Shown: one piece after another, positions 29,016 to 37,730 of the stretch
How the letters are laid out: every line of letters starts with the position of its first letter
Position numbering within the stretch: the first letter of the stretch is position 1
Assembly (NCBI RefSeq): GCF_014646755.1
Contig: NZ_BMNW01000001.1
Span: 1-64,000, forward strand
Origin: Pseudomonas asuensis
GTDB lineage: Bacteria > Pseudomonadota > Gammaproteobacteria > Pseudomonadales > Pseudomonadaceae
Reading direction: 5' to 3'
Length of the DNA: 64,000 nt
Notes under the pieces: generated by a model
Databases searched by the model: none
What the model saw: the letters and a program-made list of their open reading frames with translations, nothing else
What the model was told of the DNA's origin: nothing
Made by a program: the position numbers and the translations under genes

Positions 29016-29354
29016 ATGAAGATCAGCGAGCTCGTACAGGAGTGGGAGCAGAACGCCACAGGTCGTATGGCTCATACGCAATACAACTTGGTTCTGGACC
29101 TTGAATCTGCGGCACGGTTGCATGCGCTCCATGAAATGTATCCCAAGCGCAGCGTGGAAGAGCTTTTGGCTGAGTTGGTAGGTGCAGCGCTAGAAGAGCT
29201 CGAAGCCAACTTTCCTTATGTCAAAGGCCAGAAAGTCATAGCCACAGATGAGTTAGGTGACCCGCTCTATGAAGATGCCGGCCCCACGCCACGTTTTCTG
29301 GAGCTATCAAAAAAGCATTTGAATGCACTCAGCAAAACCGATTCTCCCAAATGA
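29016..29354 (+). CDS. Small conserved Pseudomonas protein, function unknown
   Basis: 112 residues, acidic, soluble. Begins KISELVQEWEQNATGRMAHT. A central RSVEELLAELVGAALEELEA helix pair resembles a ribbon-helix-helix-like arrangement (strand YNLVLDLESAARLHAL then helices). It ends with a conserved-looking DPLYEDAGPTPRFLELSKKH. A strong GAAGGAG precedes the ATG. It is divergent from ppc with 125 bases between. I recall close relatives in Pseudomonas annotated only as conserved hypothetical or loosely pilin-assembly proteins; I cannot confirm either. Confidence 0.75.
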   Translation: MKISELVQEWEQNATGRMAHTQYNLVLDLESAARLHALHEMYPKRSVEELLAELVGAALEELEANFPYVKGQKVIATDELGDPLYEDAGPTPRFLELSKKHLNALSKTDSPK

Positions 29355-29450
29355 TTGGCAAAGCCTTGATAACCCTAGCCAGAACAAGCTGTTACGGCTT
29401 AAAAACATGAATTTACCGCTTAGCCTGCTATGGATTTTTAGACAAGGGAT

Positions 29451-29478
29451 GAACATTTCGTGACCTGTGACGGTCCAT
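29451..29478 (+). promoter_or_regulatory. Candidate AlgU-type promoter for the lipoprotein pair
   Basis: GAACAT (29451-29456), 17-base spacer, TCCAT (29474-29478), the same layout as the distal site upstream of rpoE. LptF of P. aeruginosa is known to be AlgU-controlled, which makes this plausible. The -35 has one mismatch. The rest of the 260-base gap (29355-29614) holds only a small 7-base stem (29515-29541). Confidence 0.45.
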
Positions 29479-29614
29479 ACGTTTAGCCAGTAAATCAGAG
29501 GCTTTTTGTCAATAACCTTCGATCCGATAACTAGCGAAGGTAGGAAAAGGCCTCGGCTACCCTGTCAGCCAGGGAACACTTTAGCTGTTTGGACTATTAA
29601 TGGAGCTGAGCCCT

Positions 29615-30043
29615 ATGAATACATCGACTGCCAAAAAATCGATACAAAAGGCCTATGGGTTGAAACTCGCTGCACTGGCATTAGGCAGTGCATTGGTATT
29701 GACCGGTTGCGCTGGCGATCCGCCTAGTGCGCAGATGGCTGTTACTCAATCTGCAGTCAATGAAGCTGTAAGCGGTGGCGGTAACCAGTACGCTCCGCTG
29801 GAAACCAAGTCCGCCCAAGACAAGTGGACCCAGGCTCAAACAGCGATAAGCAATAAGGACTATGAAAAGGCCAAGCGTTTGGCTGAACAGGCTGAGTGGG
29901 ATGCGCGCCTAGCAACCCGTAAGACTCAAGCAGCCAAGGCTGAGGCAGCCCTTCAGGACGCTCAAAAGAGCATTCAGCAGATCCGCGAGGAAGGGATGAT
30001 CAACGGCGAACTGCAGCAAAAGCAGAATCAACGCCAGCAGTAA
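29615..30043 (+). CDS. DUF4398 lipoprotein
   Basis: 142 residues from the ATG at 29615 (GGAG upstream); an in-frame ATG at 29600 lies on the other side of that ribosome site. A lipoprotein signal is present with lipobox ALVLTGC and Ala at +2, predicting outer-membrane sorting. The mature part has the DUF4398 helical motif (YAPLETKSAQDKWTQAQTAI, NKDYEKAKRLAEQAEWDARL) and a Gln-rich coiled-coil tail. It is 43 bases ahead of the OmpA-like lipoprotein and shares this helical motif with it, so the pair probably acts together in the envelope. Confidence 0.88.
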   Translation: MNTSTAKKSIQKAYGLKLAALALGSALVLTGCAGDPPSAQMAVTQSAVNEAVSGGGNQYAPLETKSAQDKWTQAQTAISNKDYEKAKRLAEQAEWDARLATRKTQAAKAEAALQDAQKSIQQIREEGMINGELQQKQNQRQQ

Positions 30044-30086
30044 GACCCATCCCTCATTCCCGTCTCATGCCTAAAGGATGAATGTT

Positions 30087-30860
30087 ATGCGTAAACAGTT
30101 TCTTATCCCTGCCGTATCTGCCTTGAGCATTGCCCTGGCTGCCTGTTCCACCCCACCGAACCCAAACCTTGAAAAGGCCCAAGCTGACTATGCAGCGCTG
30201 CAGGCACAGCCTCAGGCATCCCAGCTAGCCGCTTTGGAAACCAAAGATGCAGGTGAGTGGGTAGACAAGGCGAGCAAGGCCTACCGAGAAGGCAATAAAG
30301 AGGAAAAAGTCGATCAGCTGGCCTACCTCGCTAACCAGCGTATTCAGCTGGCTATGCAGACCGTCAAGCTGCGTATGACTGAACAGCAGCTGCAAGGTGT
30401 TGACGCTCAGCGTACCCAGGCTCGTCTGGACGCTCGTACCGCTCAGCTCAAGCAGCTACAAGGCCAGCTGAATGCCAAGCAGACCGAACGCGGCACAGTA
30501 GTGACGTTTGGTAACGTACTGTTTGATCTGAACCAGGCAACGCTCAAGCCAGCCGGCATGACGAATGTTCAGCAACTGGCTACGTTCCTGCAGCAGAACC
30601 CTGAGCGTCAGGTCATTGTTGAAGGCTATACCGATAGCACAGGCTCTGACTCTTACAACCAGCAGCTGTCCGAGCGCCGGGCCAATGCCATCAAAACTGC
30701 ATTGGTCAGCATGGGCATTTCGCCTACCCGCATCGTGACCCGTGGTTATGGCAAATCCTTCCCGGTGGCTAGTAACTCCACCGCTGCCGATCGTGCCATG
30801 AACCGCCGTGTGGAAGTGACCATTTCCAACGACGCAAACCCGGTTGCACCACGCATGTAA
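30087..30860 (+). CDS. OmpA-family outer-membrane lipoprotein (LptF-like)
   Basis: 257 residues from the ATG at 30087 (AAAGG nine bases upstream). Lipobox ALAAC is at about residue 16-20. A DUF4398-like helical region at about 25-95 has ALETKDAGEWVDKASKAYRE. A Gln-rich coiled coil follows to about 130. The C-terminal OmpA domain begins VTFGNVLFDLNQATLKPAG and contains VEGYTDSTGSDSYNQQLSERR and VTRGYGKSFPVASN, which bind peptidoglycan. Layout and neighbourhood match LptF (PA3692) of P. aeruginosa as I remember it. A strong terminator follows. Confidence 0.9.
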   Translation: MRKQFLIPAVSALSIALAACSTPPNPNLEKAQADYAALQAQPQASQLAALETKDAGEWVDKASKAYREGNKEEKVDQLAYLANQRIQLAMQTVKLRMTEQQLQGVDAQRTQARLDARTAQLKQLQGQLNAKQTERGTVVTFGNVLFDLNQATLKPAGMTNVQQLATFLQQNPERQVIVEGYTDSTGSDSYNQQLSERRANAIKTALVSMGISPTRIVTRGYGKSFPVASNSTAADRAMNRRVEVTISNDANPVAPRM

Positions 30861-30874
30861 TAGGTGCCAAACCC

Positions 30875-30904
30875 AAAAAGCCCGGTTAATACCGGGCTTT
30901 TTAT
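30875..30904 (+). terminator. Intrinsic terminator after the OmpA-like gene
   Basis: AAAAAGCCCGGT-taat-ACCGGGCTTTTTA, a symmetrical stem with A-run and T-run, 15 bases past the stop. It can also serve the convergent macrodomain gene. Confidence 0.92.
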
Positions 30905-30917
30905 TGGTTCTGGTTAT

Positions 30918-31424
30918 CTATCGACCTGCCTTGGCATCAGCCAAGACGCTAGCCATTTCACTCGAATAGGCCACCAATATGACCTCACAGATTGAGCTGC
31001 CCTCGGGCCTGGGCTCGTGCAAAACCGATACGGCGATACAGGCAGCCTGCTCAGCAGGATATTCATACGCGCCGCAGCTAATGGCTGGGAAGGCAATAGT
31101 GCGGGCATCGATACTCTCAGCCAGCGCCAACGTGTTTCGATAACAACTCGCCAGCTGCTCGGCTTCGCCTGCCTCACCCCCTTTCCAGAGTGGTCCCACG
31201 GTATGAATGATGAAGCGAGACTGGAGATTAAAGCCTGGTGTAAGCTTGGCCTCCCCGGTCGGGCAGCCTCCTAACCGCTGGCAATAGGCAAGAAGATCAG
31301 GGCCCGCCGCCTGATGAATGGCACCGTCGACGCCACTGCCGCCCAGCAACTTTTCATTCGCGGCGTTAACAATGACATCAACGTCCAGCGCAGTAATGTC
31401 TCCTTGCCATACATGGATTTTCAT
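30918..31424 (-). CDS. Macrodomain protein, O-acetyl-ADP-ribose deacetylase type
   Basis: 168 residues forming a single macrodomain of the YmdB class, which hydrolyses O-acetyl-ADP-ribose and may remove ADP-ribose from proteins. The N-terminal [20 protein letters not shown], the catalytic-loop [26 protein letters not shown] (seen as [10 protein letters not shown]) and [14 protein letters not shown] are all present. E. coli YmdB also inhibits RNase III; whether this copy does so with the rnc product is unknown. Single gene. Confidence 0.93.
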   Translation of the reverse strand: MKIHVWQGDITALDVDVIVNAANEKLLGGSGVDGAIHQAAGPDLLAYCQRLGGCPTGEAKLTPGFNLQSRFIIHTVGPLWKGGEAGEAEQLASCYRNTLALAESIDARTIAFPAISCGAYEYPAEQAACIAVSVLHEPRPEGSSICEVILVAYSSEMASVLADAKAGR

Positions 31425-31450
31425 TCAAACCTCTGTTAGCCATTCACAGA

Positions 31451-32188
31451 CTACTCGCTACTCTTTTCCCCCTTTGCCTTGGTTGTCGCCTCGTACACAC
31501 GTTCAGCGAGCCGTGAAAAAGGGAGAGTCTGGACCCAGACGGAGCCGTGTCCTTTCAAGGTTGTCAGCACCAATCCCTCTCCTCCAAAAAGCATACTTCG
31601 CAATCCACCCGCCAATCCGATGCTGTAGTCGATTCCTTCGGTAAAACCGACCAGGCATCCTGTATCAAGCCGCAAGGTCTCTCCCTTGAGTTCCTTGCGG
31701 ATGACAGTGCCGCCCGCGTGCATGAAGGCCAGACCATCGCCTTCCAGCTTTTCCAGAATGAAACCCTCGCCACCAAAAAAACCGGCACCCAATCGACGGG
31801 TAAAAGCGACCCCTACGCGCGTCCCCAATGCAGCACAAAGAAAGGCATCGCGCTGACAGAAAAGCGTACCGCCAATGGCAGACAAGTCGACGGGCACAAC
31901 ATGCCCTGGATAAGGCGCAGCAAACGCCACATGACGTTTGCGCTTACCTTCATTGGTAAAGTGCGTCATGAACAGGGACTCGCCTCCCATCACGCGCTTG
32001 CCTGCGCTCCATAGCTTGCCTAGCACGCCGCCGGACCCATCACCCATCCGTGCAGTGAAGTCGATGTCTTCTTCTATATAGGTCATGGCGCCAGCTTCGG
32101 CGATCACAGTCTCACCAGGGTCAAGCCCGATTTCCACCGCCTGCATGGACTCGCCTAGGATGCGGTAATCAATCTCATGACTGGGCAT
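31451..32188 (-). CDS. AIM24/TIGR00266 family protein
   Basis: 245 residues from the ATG at 32188 (AGGAG seven bases upstream). All-beta, glycine-rich family with conserved [20 protein letters not shown] at the N-terminus, [40 protein letters not shown] and a repeated [17 protein letters not shown] / [16 protein letters not shown]. Related to mitochondrial Aim24. The biochemical role in bacteria is unknown. It follows the DUF1704 gene by about 40 bases. Confidence 0.9.
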   Translation of the reverse strand: MPSHEIDYRILGESMQAVEIGLDPGETVIAEAGAMTYIEEDIDFTARMGDGSGGVLGKLWSAGKRVMGGESLFMTHFTNEGKRKRHVAFAAPYPGHVVPVDLSAIGGTLFCQRDAFLCAALGTRVGVAFTRRLGAGFFGGEGFILEKLEGDGLAFMHAGGTVIRKELKGETLRLDTGCLVGFTEGIDYSIGLAGGLRSMLFGGEGLVLTTLKGHGSVWVQTLPFSRLAERVYEATTKAKGEKSSE

Positions 32189-32227
32189 GACTTCACTCCT
32201 GTAAACCGACATAGAGCGCCGGCATGG

Positions 32228-33523
32228 TCAAATAATATTGGCGTAGTCCGCTTCGATTCGATCCAGACTGAGATGGTTCAGGAAGTTAGAGAAACACATC
32301 CAAGCCGATAAGGCATTGAGATCCTGAAACTGCGGCGGTAAATATTTAGGCGGAGCAACCAGTCCCTCTTCAACCAGCTGACTCAGGATGCGCATGTCCT
32401 CAAGGGTCGTCTTGCCACAGAACAACAGAGGAATTTGCTCGACCTTGCCTTTGCGTACTGCAAGCTGGATATAGTTGTAGATCAGAATAAAGCCCTTGAG
32501 ATAGGACAGATCCTTGGTGAATGGCAACTGGGAAGGCGTAGAGCCCCGGAAGACACGGCTGGCATTCTGATAACCGTCTTCCAGGCTGTAGCCCTGCTCT
32601 TCATAGAAACGAAAGACGTCCAGAAAGTCGGCACCCTCTTCAGCCATATGAATGGCTCGGGTCCGATTGGTCAGCTTGCGCAGGCGAGAGGGGTAGGAGG
32701 TAAAGGCAATGACCTCCATCAGAATGGCTAGTCCTTCCTGCGTAACGGTAGATGATGGCGGCCCTTTGGAAAGGAAGGTGCAGATCGGCTGATTTTGTCC
32801 ATTCAGTGTCGTCCCGACATGAACCAGTCCTTCATGGACTTCCAACGCACGAATATCACGTTCGTTGAACATTGCATCCGCGCGGATCTTGATGTAATCC
32901 GCCCCCGCAGCGGCATCAGCCACAATTCCATCGGACTCGAACACGCGGATGGTGCCCTCATCCTCCCCAAACACTGCATTCAGACGCTGCTGCAACATGG
33001 GCGCAGCTTCTTTGGCCGTTAGCGTCTTGGGTTCATCTTTCAGATCACTGCGCTTATCGATGTTGTTCAGGTAGTCCGACATCATCATGCCCAGATCCGC
33101 CAGGGTCGGGTCACCGGCATGAAACGCATCAGTCGCAGCGCCATAGAGCTCTTGGGAGATCAGGCCAAAATCTCGCGTCCCTCGTGCTTGCAGCATCCGC
33201 ACAACCATGCGGTACTCACGGCACATACGCCGCATGATTTGCCCGACCGGGCTAAACTGACCAAGGTGCCGGGTGACCTCCCGCTCGATACTTTGAAACT
33301 CGGCTTTTACCTCATCCGGGTCAAACCCCAGCGGCCGCTGCTCATAGTATGCCCGGTCTACTGTGGGTAGTGCCTTGCCTTCACCGTTAAGAAAGCCCTG
33401 CTTGACGTCATCATCCCACTTCACCGCATCAAGAATCCGGATGGGAGCCTGAGCCGCCACGATACGGTCGGAAAGCGTACGAATCGTCTCTTGATACTGG
33501 TTTTTCACTTTGCGTGAATTCAT
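32228..33523 (-). CDS. DUF1704 'QEGLA' protein, predicted zinc carboxypeptidase-like
   Basis: 431 residues from the ATG at 33523 (GAGGTGG upstream). TIGR02421/DUF1704, named 'flavohemoglobin expression-modulating QEGLA motif protein'. Visible motifs: HEGLVH (HExxxH) at about residues 230-235 within EVHEGLVHVGTTLNG, and TQEGLAILMEV at about 261-271. In the eukaryotic relative MATCAP, an HExxxH plus a downstream Glu binds zinc for carboxypeptidase activity, and both elements are preserved here. No signal peptide. The name-giving link to flavohemoglobin is weak; no hmp gene is nearby. Peptidase activity is inferred. Confidence 0.85.
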   Translation of the reverse strand: MNSRKVKNQYQETIRTLSDRIVAAQAPIRILDAVKWDDDVKQGFLNGEGKALPTVDRAYYEQRPLGFDPDEVKAEFQSIEREVTRHLGQFSPVGQIMRRMCREYRMVVRMLQARGTRDFGLISQELYGAATDAFHAGDPTLADLGMMMSDYLNNIDKRSDLKDEPKTLTAKEAAPMLQQRLNAVFGEDEGTIRVFESDGIVADAAAGADYIKIRADAMFNERDIRALEVHEGLVHVGTTLNGQNQPICTFLSKGPPSSTVTQEGLAILMEVIAFTSYPSRLRKLTNRTRAIHMAEEGADFLDVFRFYEEQGYSLEDGYQNASRVFRGSTPSQLPFTKDLSYLKGFILIYNYIQLAVRKGKVEQIPLLFCGKTTLEDMRILSQLVEEGLVAPPKYLPPQFQDLNALSAWMCFSNFLNHLSLDRIEADYANII

Positions 33524-33623
33524 GCCCACCTCATTACAGGGAAGACAAACCCTGACATATGCAGGATAGCGTATCGACTGCCTGGGCAAACGGTGGTTCG
33601 ATAAATACCGGCACACCAGAAAC

Positions 33624-33654
33624 AAAAGAACCGCCCTAAAGGCGGTTCTTTTTT
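33624..33654 (-). terminator. Intrinsic terminator after lysS
   Basis: AAAAGAACCGCC-ctaaa-GGCGGTTCTTTTTT, symmetrical stem with A and T runs, 13 bases past the lysS stop. Confidence 0.92.
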
Positions 33655-33666
33655 CACAGCAAATGC

Positions 33667-35169
33667 TTACAGCGGGCGCATGTGCGGGAAGAGAATTACG
33701 TCACGAATCGATGGGGAGTCAGTCAACAGCATGACCAAACGGTCGATACCAATGCCCTCACCTGCCGTTGGCGGCATGCCATATTCCAGCGCAGTCACAA
33801 AGTCGGCATCGAAATGCATCGCTTCATCATCACCGGCATCCTTGTCAGCCACCTGTGCATGGAACCGCTCGGCCTGGTCTTCCGCATCATTAAGCTCGGA
33901 ATAGGCGTTGGCAATTTCACGGCCACCAATGAACAGCTCGAAGCGATCAGTGACGCTCGGATCGTCATCATTACGACGGGCCAGCGGAGAGACTTCGAAC
34001 GGATACTGGGTAATGAACGTAGGCTGCTCCAGCTTGTGCTCAACCAGCTCTTCGAAAATCATGGTCTGTAGCTTGCCAAGCCCTTCGAAGCCCTTGACGT
34101 CTGCACCGGCCTTCTTGGCGATGGCACGTGCCTTTTCGAGGTCACGTAGATCATCAGCGCTGATTTCCGGGTTGTACTTCAGGATCGAGTCAAACACGGA
34201 CAGGCGTGTAAACGGCTCGCCAAAGTGGAAGACCTTGCCCTGGTATGGCACATCGGTAGTTCCTAGAACGGCCATGGCCAGCTCACGGAACAGCTCCTCA
34301 GTCAGGTCCATGTTATCTTCGTAGTCGGCATACGCCTGGTAGAACTCAAGCATGGTGAATTCGGGGTTATGCCGAGTCGATACACCTTCGTTACGGAAGT
34401 TGCGGTTGATCTCGAATACACGCTCGAAGCCACCCACTACGAGGCGCTTCAGATAAAGCTCTGGAGCGATACGCAGGAACATGTCGATGTCCAGCGCATT
34501 GTGGTGCGTCTCGAACGGTTTGGCCGCTGCACCACCCGGAATGGTCTGCAGCATGGGCGTTTCAACTTCGAGGAAATCGCGATCACGCAGAAACTGGCGG
34601 ATATGAGCGATGACCTGGGAACGTACACGGAAGGTATGACGGACCTCATCGTTGACGATCAGGTCGACGTAGCGCTGGCGGTAACGCATCTCGGTATCAG
34701 TCAAGCCGTGGTGCTTATCAGGCAGCGGGCGCAGGGACTTGGTCAGCAGACGGACATTGTCCATATCCACATACAGGTCGCCCTTGCCGGAACGGGCCAG
34801 TGTGCCCTCAGCCGCGATTATGTCGCCCAGATCCCAGGTTTTGATGGCTTCCAGTGTTTCCGCTGGTAGCTTCTTGCGGTCCACATAGACCTGAAGCCTG
34901 CCGGTCATGTCCTGCAGGACCATGAACGACCCGCGGTTGAGCATAATGCGGCCAGCAATCTTGACCTTGATGCCCGCTTCGGCCAGCTCTTCCTTGCTTT
35001 TGCCTTCATAGGCTTTCTGCAAATCCGCGCAGTAGTTATCGCGGCGGAAATCATTCGGGAAGGCAATGCGCTGTTCGGCGCGCAGGTTAGCAAGCTTTTC
35101 CTTGCGCTGGGCAATCAGCTTGTTGTGTTCCTGCTCTTGGGCATGTTGGTCTAAAGGTTGTTCGCTCAT
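33667..35169 (-). CDS. lysS: Lysyl-tRNA synthetase, class II
   Basis: Charges tRNA-Lys. 500 residues. The N-terminal OB-fold anticodon-binding domain (about 60-150) contains [20 protein letters not shown]. Class II motif 1 is [16 protein letters not shown], motif 2 is [21 protein letters not shown], and motif 3 is [20 protein letters not shown]. It is downstream of prfB with 62 bases between, which include a stem of 8 bases; the prfB-lysS order is widely conserved. Confidence 0.98.
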   Translation of the reverse strand: MSEQPLDQHAQEQEHNKLIAQRKEKLANLRAEQRIAFPNDFRRDNYCADLQKAYEGKSKEELAEAGIKVKIAGRIMLNRGSFMVLQDMTGRLQVYVDRKKLPAETLEAIKTWDLGDIIAAEGTLARSGKGDLYVDMDNVRLLTKSLRPLPDKHHGLTDTEMRYRQRYVDLIVNDEVRHTFRVRSQVIAHIRQFLRDRDFLEVETPMLQTIPGGAAAKPFETHHNALDIDMFLRIAPELYLKRLVVGGFERVFEINRNFRNEGVSTRHNPEFTMLEFYQAYADYEDNMDLTEELFRELAMAVLGTTDVPYQGKVFHFGEPFTRLSVFDSILKYNPEISADDLRDLEKARAIAKKAGADVKGFEGLGKLQTMIFEELVEHKLEQPTFITQYPFEVSPLARRNDDDPSVTDRFELFIGGREIANAYSELNDAEDQAERFHAQVADKDAGDDEAMHFDADFVTALEYGMPPTAGEGIGIDRLVMLLTDSPSIRDVILFPHMRPL

Positions 35170-35196
35170 GGTCTGGATATTTCCATCACGGGATCG

Positions 35197-35218
35197 GCCC
35201 TCTCTTGTTAGAGAGGGC
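35197..35218 (-). terminator. Stem between prfB and lysS, possible attenuator
   Basis: GCCCTCTC-TTGTTA-GAGAGGGC starts 14 bases past the prfB stop and ends 27 bases before lysS. No T-run on the minus strand, so partial termination or RNA processing is more likely than full termination. Confidence 0.55.
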
Positions 35219-35231
35219 GTTTAAGGTAGTG

Positions 35232-36327
35232 TTACAGGCCTTGCTTGAGGCTGGCCTCGATAAACTCGTCCAGGTCGCCGTCCAATACCGCATCGCAGTT
35301 GCTATTCTCGATGCCGGTGCGTAGATCCTTGATCCTCGACTGGTCGAGAACATAAGAACGGATCTGGTGGCCCCAACCGATATCGGACTTGGAGTCTTCC
35401 AGCGCCTGGGAAGCGGCCGTACGCTTCTGCATTTCCTGCTCGTACAACTTGGCCCGCAACATCTTCATGGCGGTGTCCTTGTTGGCGTGCTGGGAACGCT
35501 CGTTCTGGCAACTTACCACGGTGTTGGTTGGCACGTGGGTAATACGCACCGCCGAGTCGGTGGTGTTAACGTGCTGACCGCCCGCACCGGAGGAGCGGTA
35601 GGTATCGATACGGAGGTCGGCCGGATTGATCTCGATCTCGATATTGTCATCAATTTCTGGGGAAACGAAGACGGCCGTGAAGGATGTATGGCGACGGTTA
35701 CCTGAATCAAACGGGCTCTTACGGACCAGACGGTGTACACCGATCTCGGTCTTGAGCCAGCCGAACGCATACTCGCCCTTCACATGAATGGTTGCGCCCT
35801 TGATACCCGCGACTTCACCTTCAGACAGTTCCATGATAGTCGTGTCGAAGCCATGCTTGTCAGCCCAGCGCAAGTACATGCGCAGCAGCATGTTAGCCCA
35901 GTCCTGAGCCTCGGTACCGCCAGAACCGGCCTGGATGTCAAGATAGGCATTGTTCTGATCCATCTCGCCACTGAACATGCGGCGGAACTCAAGCTTTTCG
36001 AGGATCTCACGGAGACGATCGACTTCAGTGGCAACGTCATTGACGGCACCCTCATCGTTTTCTTCGGCCGCCATCTCCAGCAGGTCGCCCGCATCGGCCA
36101 GGCCGCCGGAAAGCTCGTCAAGGGTTTCGACCACTTGAGCCAGCTGGGCGCGCTCTTTGCCAAGGCTCTGAGCATACTCAGGCTTGTTCCAGACATTTGG
36201 ATCTTCGAGCTCGCGCTCAACTTCAGTCAAACGATCTTTTTTCAGATCGTAGTCAAAGATACCCCCGAATGGTCTGGGTGCGTCCGGTAAGGTCTTTGAT
36301 ACTGTTCAGAATCGGGTTGATTTCCAT
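35232..36327 (-). CDS. prfB: Peptide chain release factor 2, with programmed +1 frameshift
   Basis: RF2 recognises UGA and UAA stop codons. The gene begins at the ATG at 36327 ([12 protein letters not shown]). It reads 24 codons to an in-frame TGA at 36255-36253, and continues after a +1 shift to give a 364-residue protein, the usual RF2 length. The tripeptide anticodon motif SPF is in [14 protein letters not shown], and the peptidyl-hydrolysis motif GGQ is in [20 protein letters not shown]. The frame is not broken by mutation; the shift is autoregulatory: low RF2 slows termination at the UGA and favours shifting. Confidence 0.97.
36252..36266 (-). promoter_or_regulatory. prfB programmed frameshift site
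   Basis: Minus strand GGGGGTATCTTTGAC: an internal Shine-Dalgarno-like GGGGG, the slippery CTT, the in-frame stop TGA and a following C, the poor-termination context. This is the same arrangement as in E. coli prfB, with the spacing from the G-run to CTT preserved. Confidence 0.95.
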
Positions 36328-36507
36328 GGCTGGCAATCACTCGCGGAAAACGTGGAAAAGCCCGCGAGTATACTGTAAACGGCCCCGATCCGGCAGCCTT
36401 TGCCAGTGTTTGTTCGTCCCAAATCATTCGCCCCTTGCAAATAGTTTGCAGGAGCCTAGAAAGCATCGCTGCAAGCCATTACACAGATACCGCCCCACTA
36501 CGCCAAT

Positions 36508-36972
36508 CGGGCTCGGCTTGGCCTCATCGAGAGCTTAGACACAGGCTTTCTAACAGCGCGACTGGGCAAGGCAGATATTGCTATTACAACTGAGTGCCCC
36601 AGCGAGTGTCTGGCCATCGCGCGAACCAATTAGCTCTATGTAAGCGTTGTGTACCTAGAAAGACATCGCCACCTCGCTTGCGTGAGGAGCTCGCACAACA
36701 TCGCTCGACGGGTTGTATGGATTATCTGATATTCACTCAGACGGTGACGGCATCCGCAGATAGCTAGGCTCGCTCAGCAAAGGGCCGCTAAGACAGGAAT
36801 TGGTGTTGCTGCTCTCCCCTACTACTTGCCTAGGAAATCGTGATCCTTTATCAGCACCTGTTTTTAGCGCAGAAGGGCCTCATTCGGCACTGCTGGATGT
36901 CACGGCGAGAACGCTATCGAACTATGCCTGCGAGTTGGTTGAGGGTTGCATCTATGCAAGCGCCCTTCTTAA
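36508..36972 (+). pseudogene. Decayed LysR-type transcriptional regulator (effector domain only)
   Basis: No intact frame exists in the 683 bases between prfB and the DUF533 gene. Translating one frame from 36514 gives LGLIESLDTGFLTARLGKAD-IAITTE, then after a stop LYVSVVYLERHRHLA, and after two more stops RLAQQRAAKTGIGVAALPYYL. These resemble, in the right order, the LTTR effector-domain landmarks (DN-L--LARGEADIAL, LYAS-AYLARH, and A-AGLGVAALP-YL). Two further frame changes give GNRDPLSAPVF and WMSRRERYRTMPASWLRV, like the family's C-terminal DRDP-L--VF and WL-VHRDLRRTPRVRAV. There are at least four in-frame stops, two shifts, and no helix-turn-helix end, whose place is taken by prfB. Confidence 0.6.
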
Positions 36973-36977
36973 GTAAC

Positions 36978-37001
36978 CAGGCCGCCGAACAGGACGGCCT
37001 G
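36978..37001 (-). terminator. Short stem after the DUF533 gene
   Basis: CAGGCCG/CGGCCTG with a 10-base loop, 10 bases past the stop of the minus-strand DUF533 gene. No strong T-run. A weak terminator at best. Confidence 0.4.
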
Positions 37002-37010
37002 AGCACATAA

Positions 37011-37730
37011 TCAGCCTTTGGCTTTGCTTTCCAGTTCAGCCCTGAGCGTAGGATCCAGGTTCAGGTGACGTGCCAGCTCGTTTAGATAGGCCTTTTCCAT
37101 CACCTGCTGATCATCCGCCATCAGCAGGCTTGCAAGATAGATTTCTGCAGCCATTTCCGGCGTCTTGGCACTGGCAGCAATCTCGGCAGGATCCAGTGGC
37201 TTGTTGATCTCCTGACGCAACCAGTTTTGTAGCTCGGGATCATCAGCGTGCGCGCTCATCTCATCATTGATGAGCTTGCGCTCCTGATCATCAATATGCC
37301 CATCTGCTTTAGCTGCCGCGATGAGTGCCTTTAGAATGGCCTGACTGTGCTGCTCAACCTTTCCTTCCGGAGCGCGATCCACTGTCTGCGGTTCGGCTTG
37401 GGGCGCATTAGCCTGACTCTTTTGCCAGCTGGTATAAGCTTGATAGGCTAGTGTACCTAGTGCGGCCAAGCCACCGTACTTGGCCATCCTTCCGCCGCCC
37501 ATACGGCCGGCACCCTTGTTGCGTAAAAGCATGCCCAGCACGCTGGCGGCAAGTGCTCCACCACCCGCATTTGAGAGTACACCGCCCAAAGGATTGTTTG
37601 ACGAACGTGTCTGAGGCTTCGTATTGCCTTGGTTAAGCTTTCCAAGTGCGCCAGACAAGCCGCCCTGTTTGGCAAGCATGTCCTGACCTGTCTTGAGTAA
37701 TTGATCCAGCAAGCCACGTGTTTGCATCAT
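37011..37730 (-). CDS. DUF533 / TerB-like protein
   Basis: 239 residues. The N-terminal half is Gly/Ala/Asn-rich with a hydrophobic stretch (GGGALAASVLGMLLRNKGAG, then YGGLAALGTLAYQAYTSW at about 85-102), which suggests a membrane-associated segment. The C-terminal helical domain (about 125-237) resembles TerB/YebE (ALIAAAKADGHIDDQERKLI with an acidic DGHIDD loop, and LMADDQQVMEKAYLNELARHL). E. coli YebE is a Cpx-regulated inner-membrane protein of unknown function. GGAG lies just upstream of two adjacent ATG codons. Confidence 0.88.
   Translation of the reverse strand: MMQTRGLLDQLLKTGQDMLAKQGGLSGALGKLNQGNTKPQTRSSNNPLGGVLSNAGGGALAASVLGMLLRNKGAGRMGGGRMAKYGGLAALGTLAYQAYTSWQKSQANAPQAEPQTVDRAPEGKVEQHSQAILKALIAAAKADGHIDDQERKLINDEMSAHADDPELQNWLRQEINKPLDPAEIAASAKTPEMAAEIYLASLLMADDQQVMEKAYLNELARHLNLDPTLRAELESKAKG

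Noticed and set aside
29506-29727. Short open frame starting before the DUF4398 lipoprotein
   Set aside because: It overlaps the lipoprotein in another frame, has no ribosome site, and its predicted product has no recognisable features.
30918-31424. Macrodomain gene as part of a DarTG-like defence system
   Set aside because: The protein is a lone YmdB-type macrodomain. No DarT-like toxin gene or other defence gene is adjacent.
35232-36230. RF2 appears to begin at 36230 and lack its N-terminus
   Set aside because: The missing part is upstream in another frame, joined by the CTT-TGA-C programmed +1 shift. Full length is then 364 residues, as expected.
37011-37730. Tellurite-resistance gene cluster
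   Set aside because: Only a TerB-like C-terminal domain is present, with no other ter genes; DUF533/YebE is a better description.
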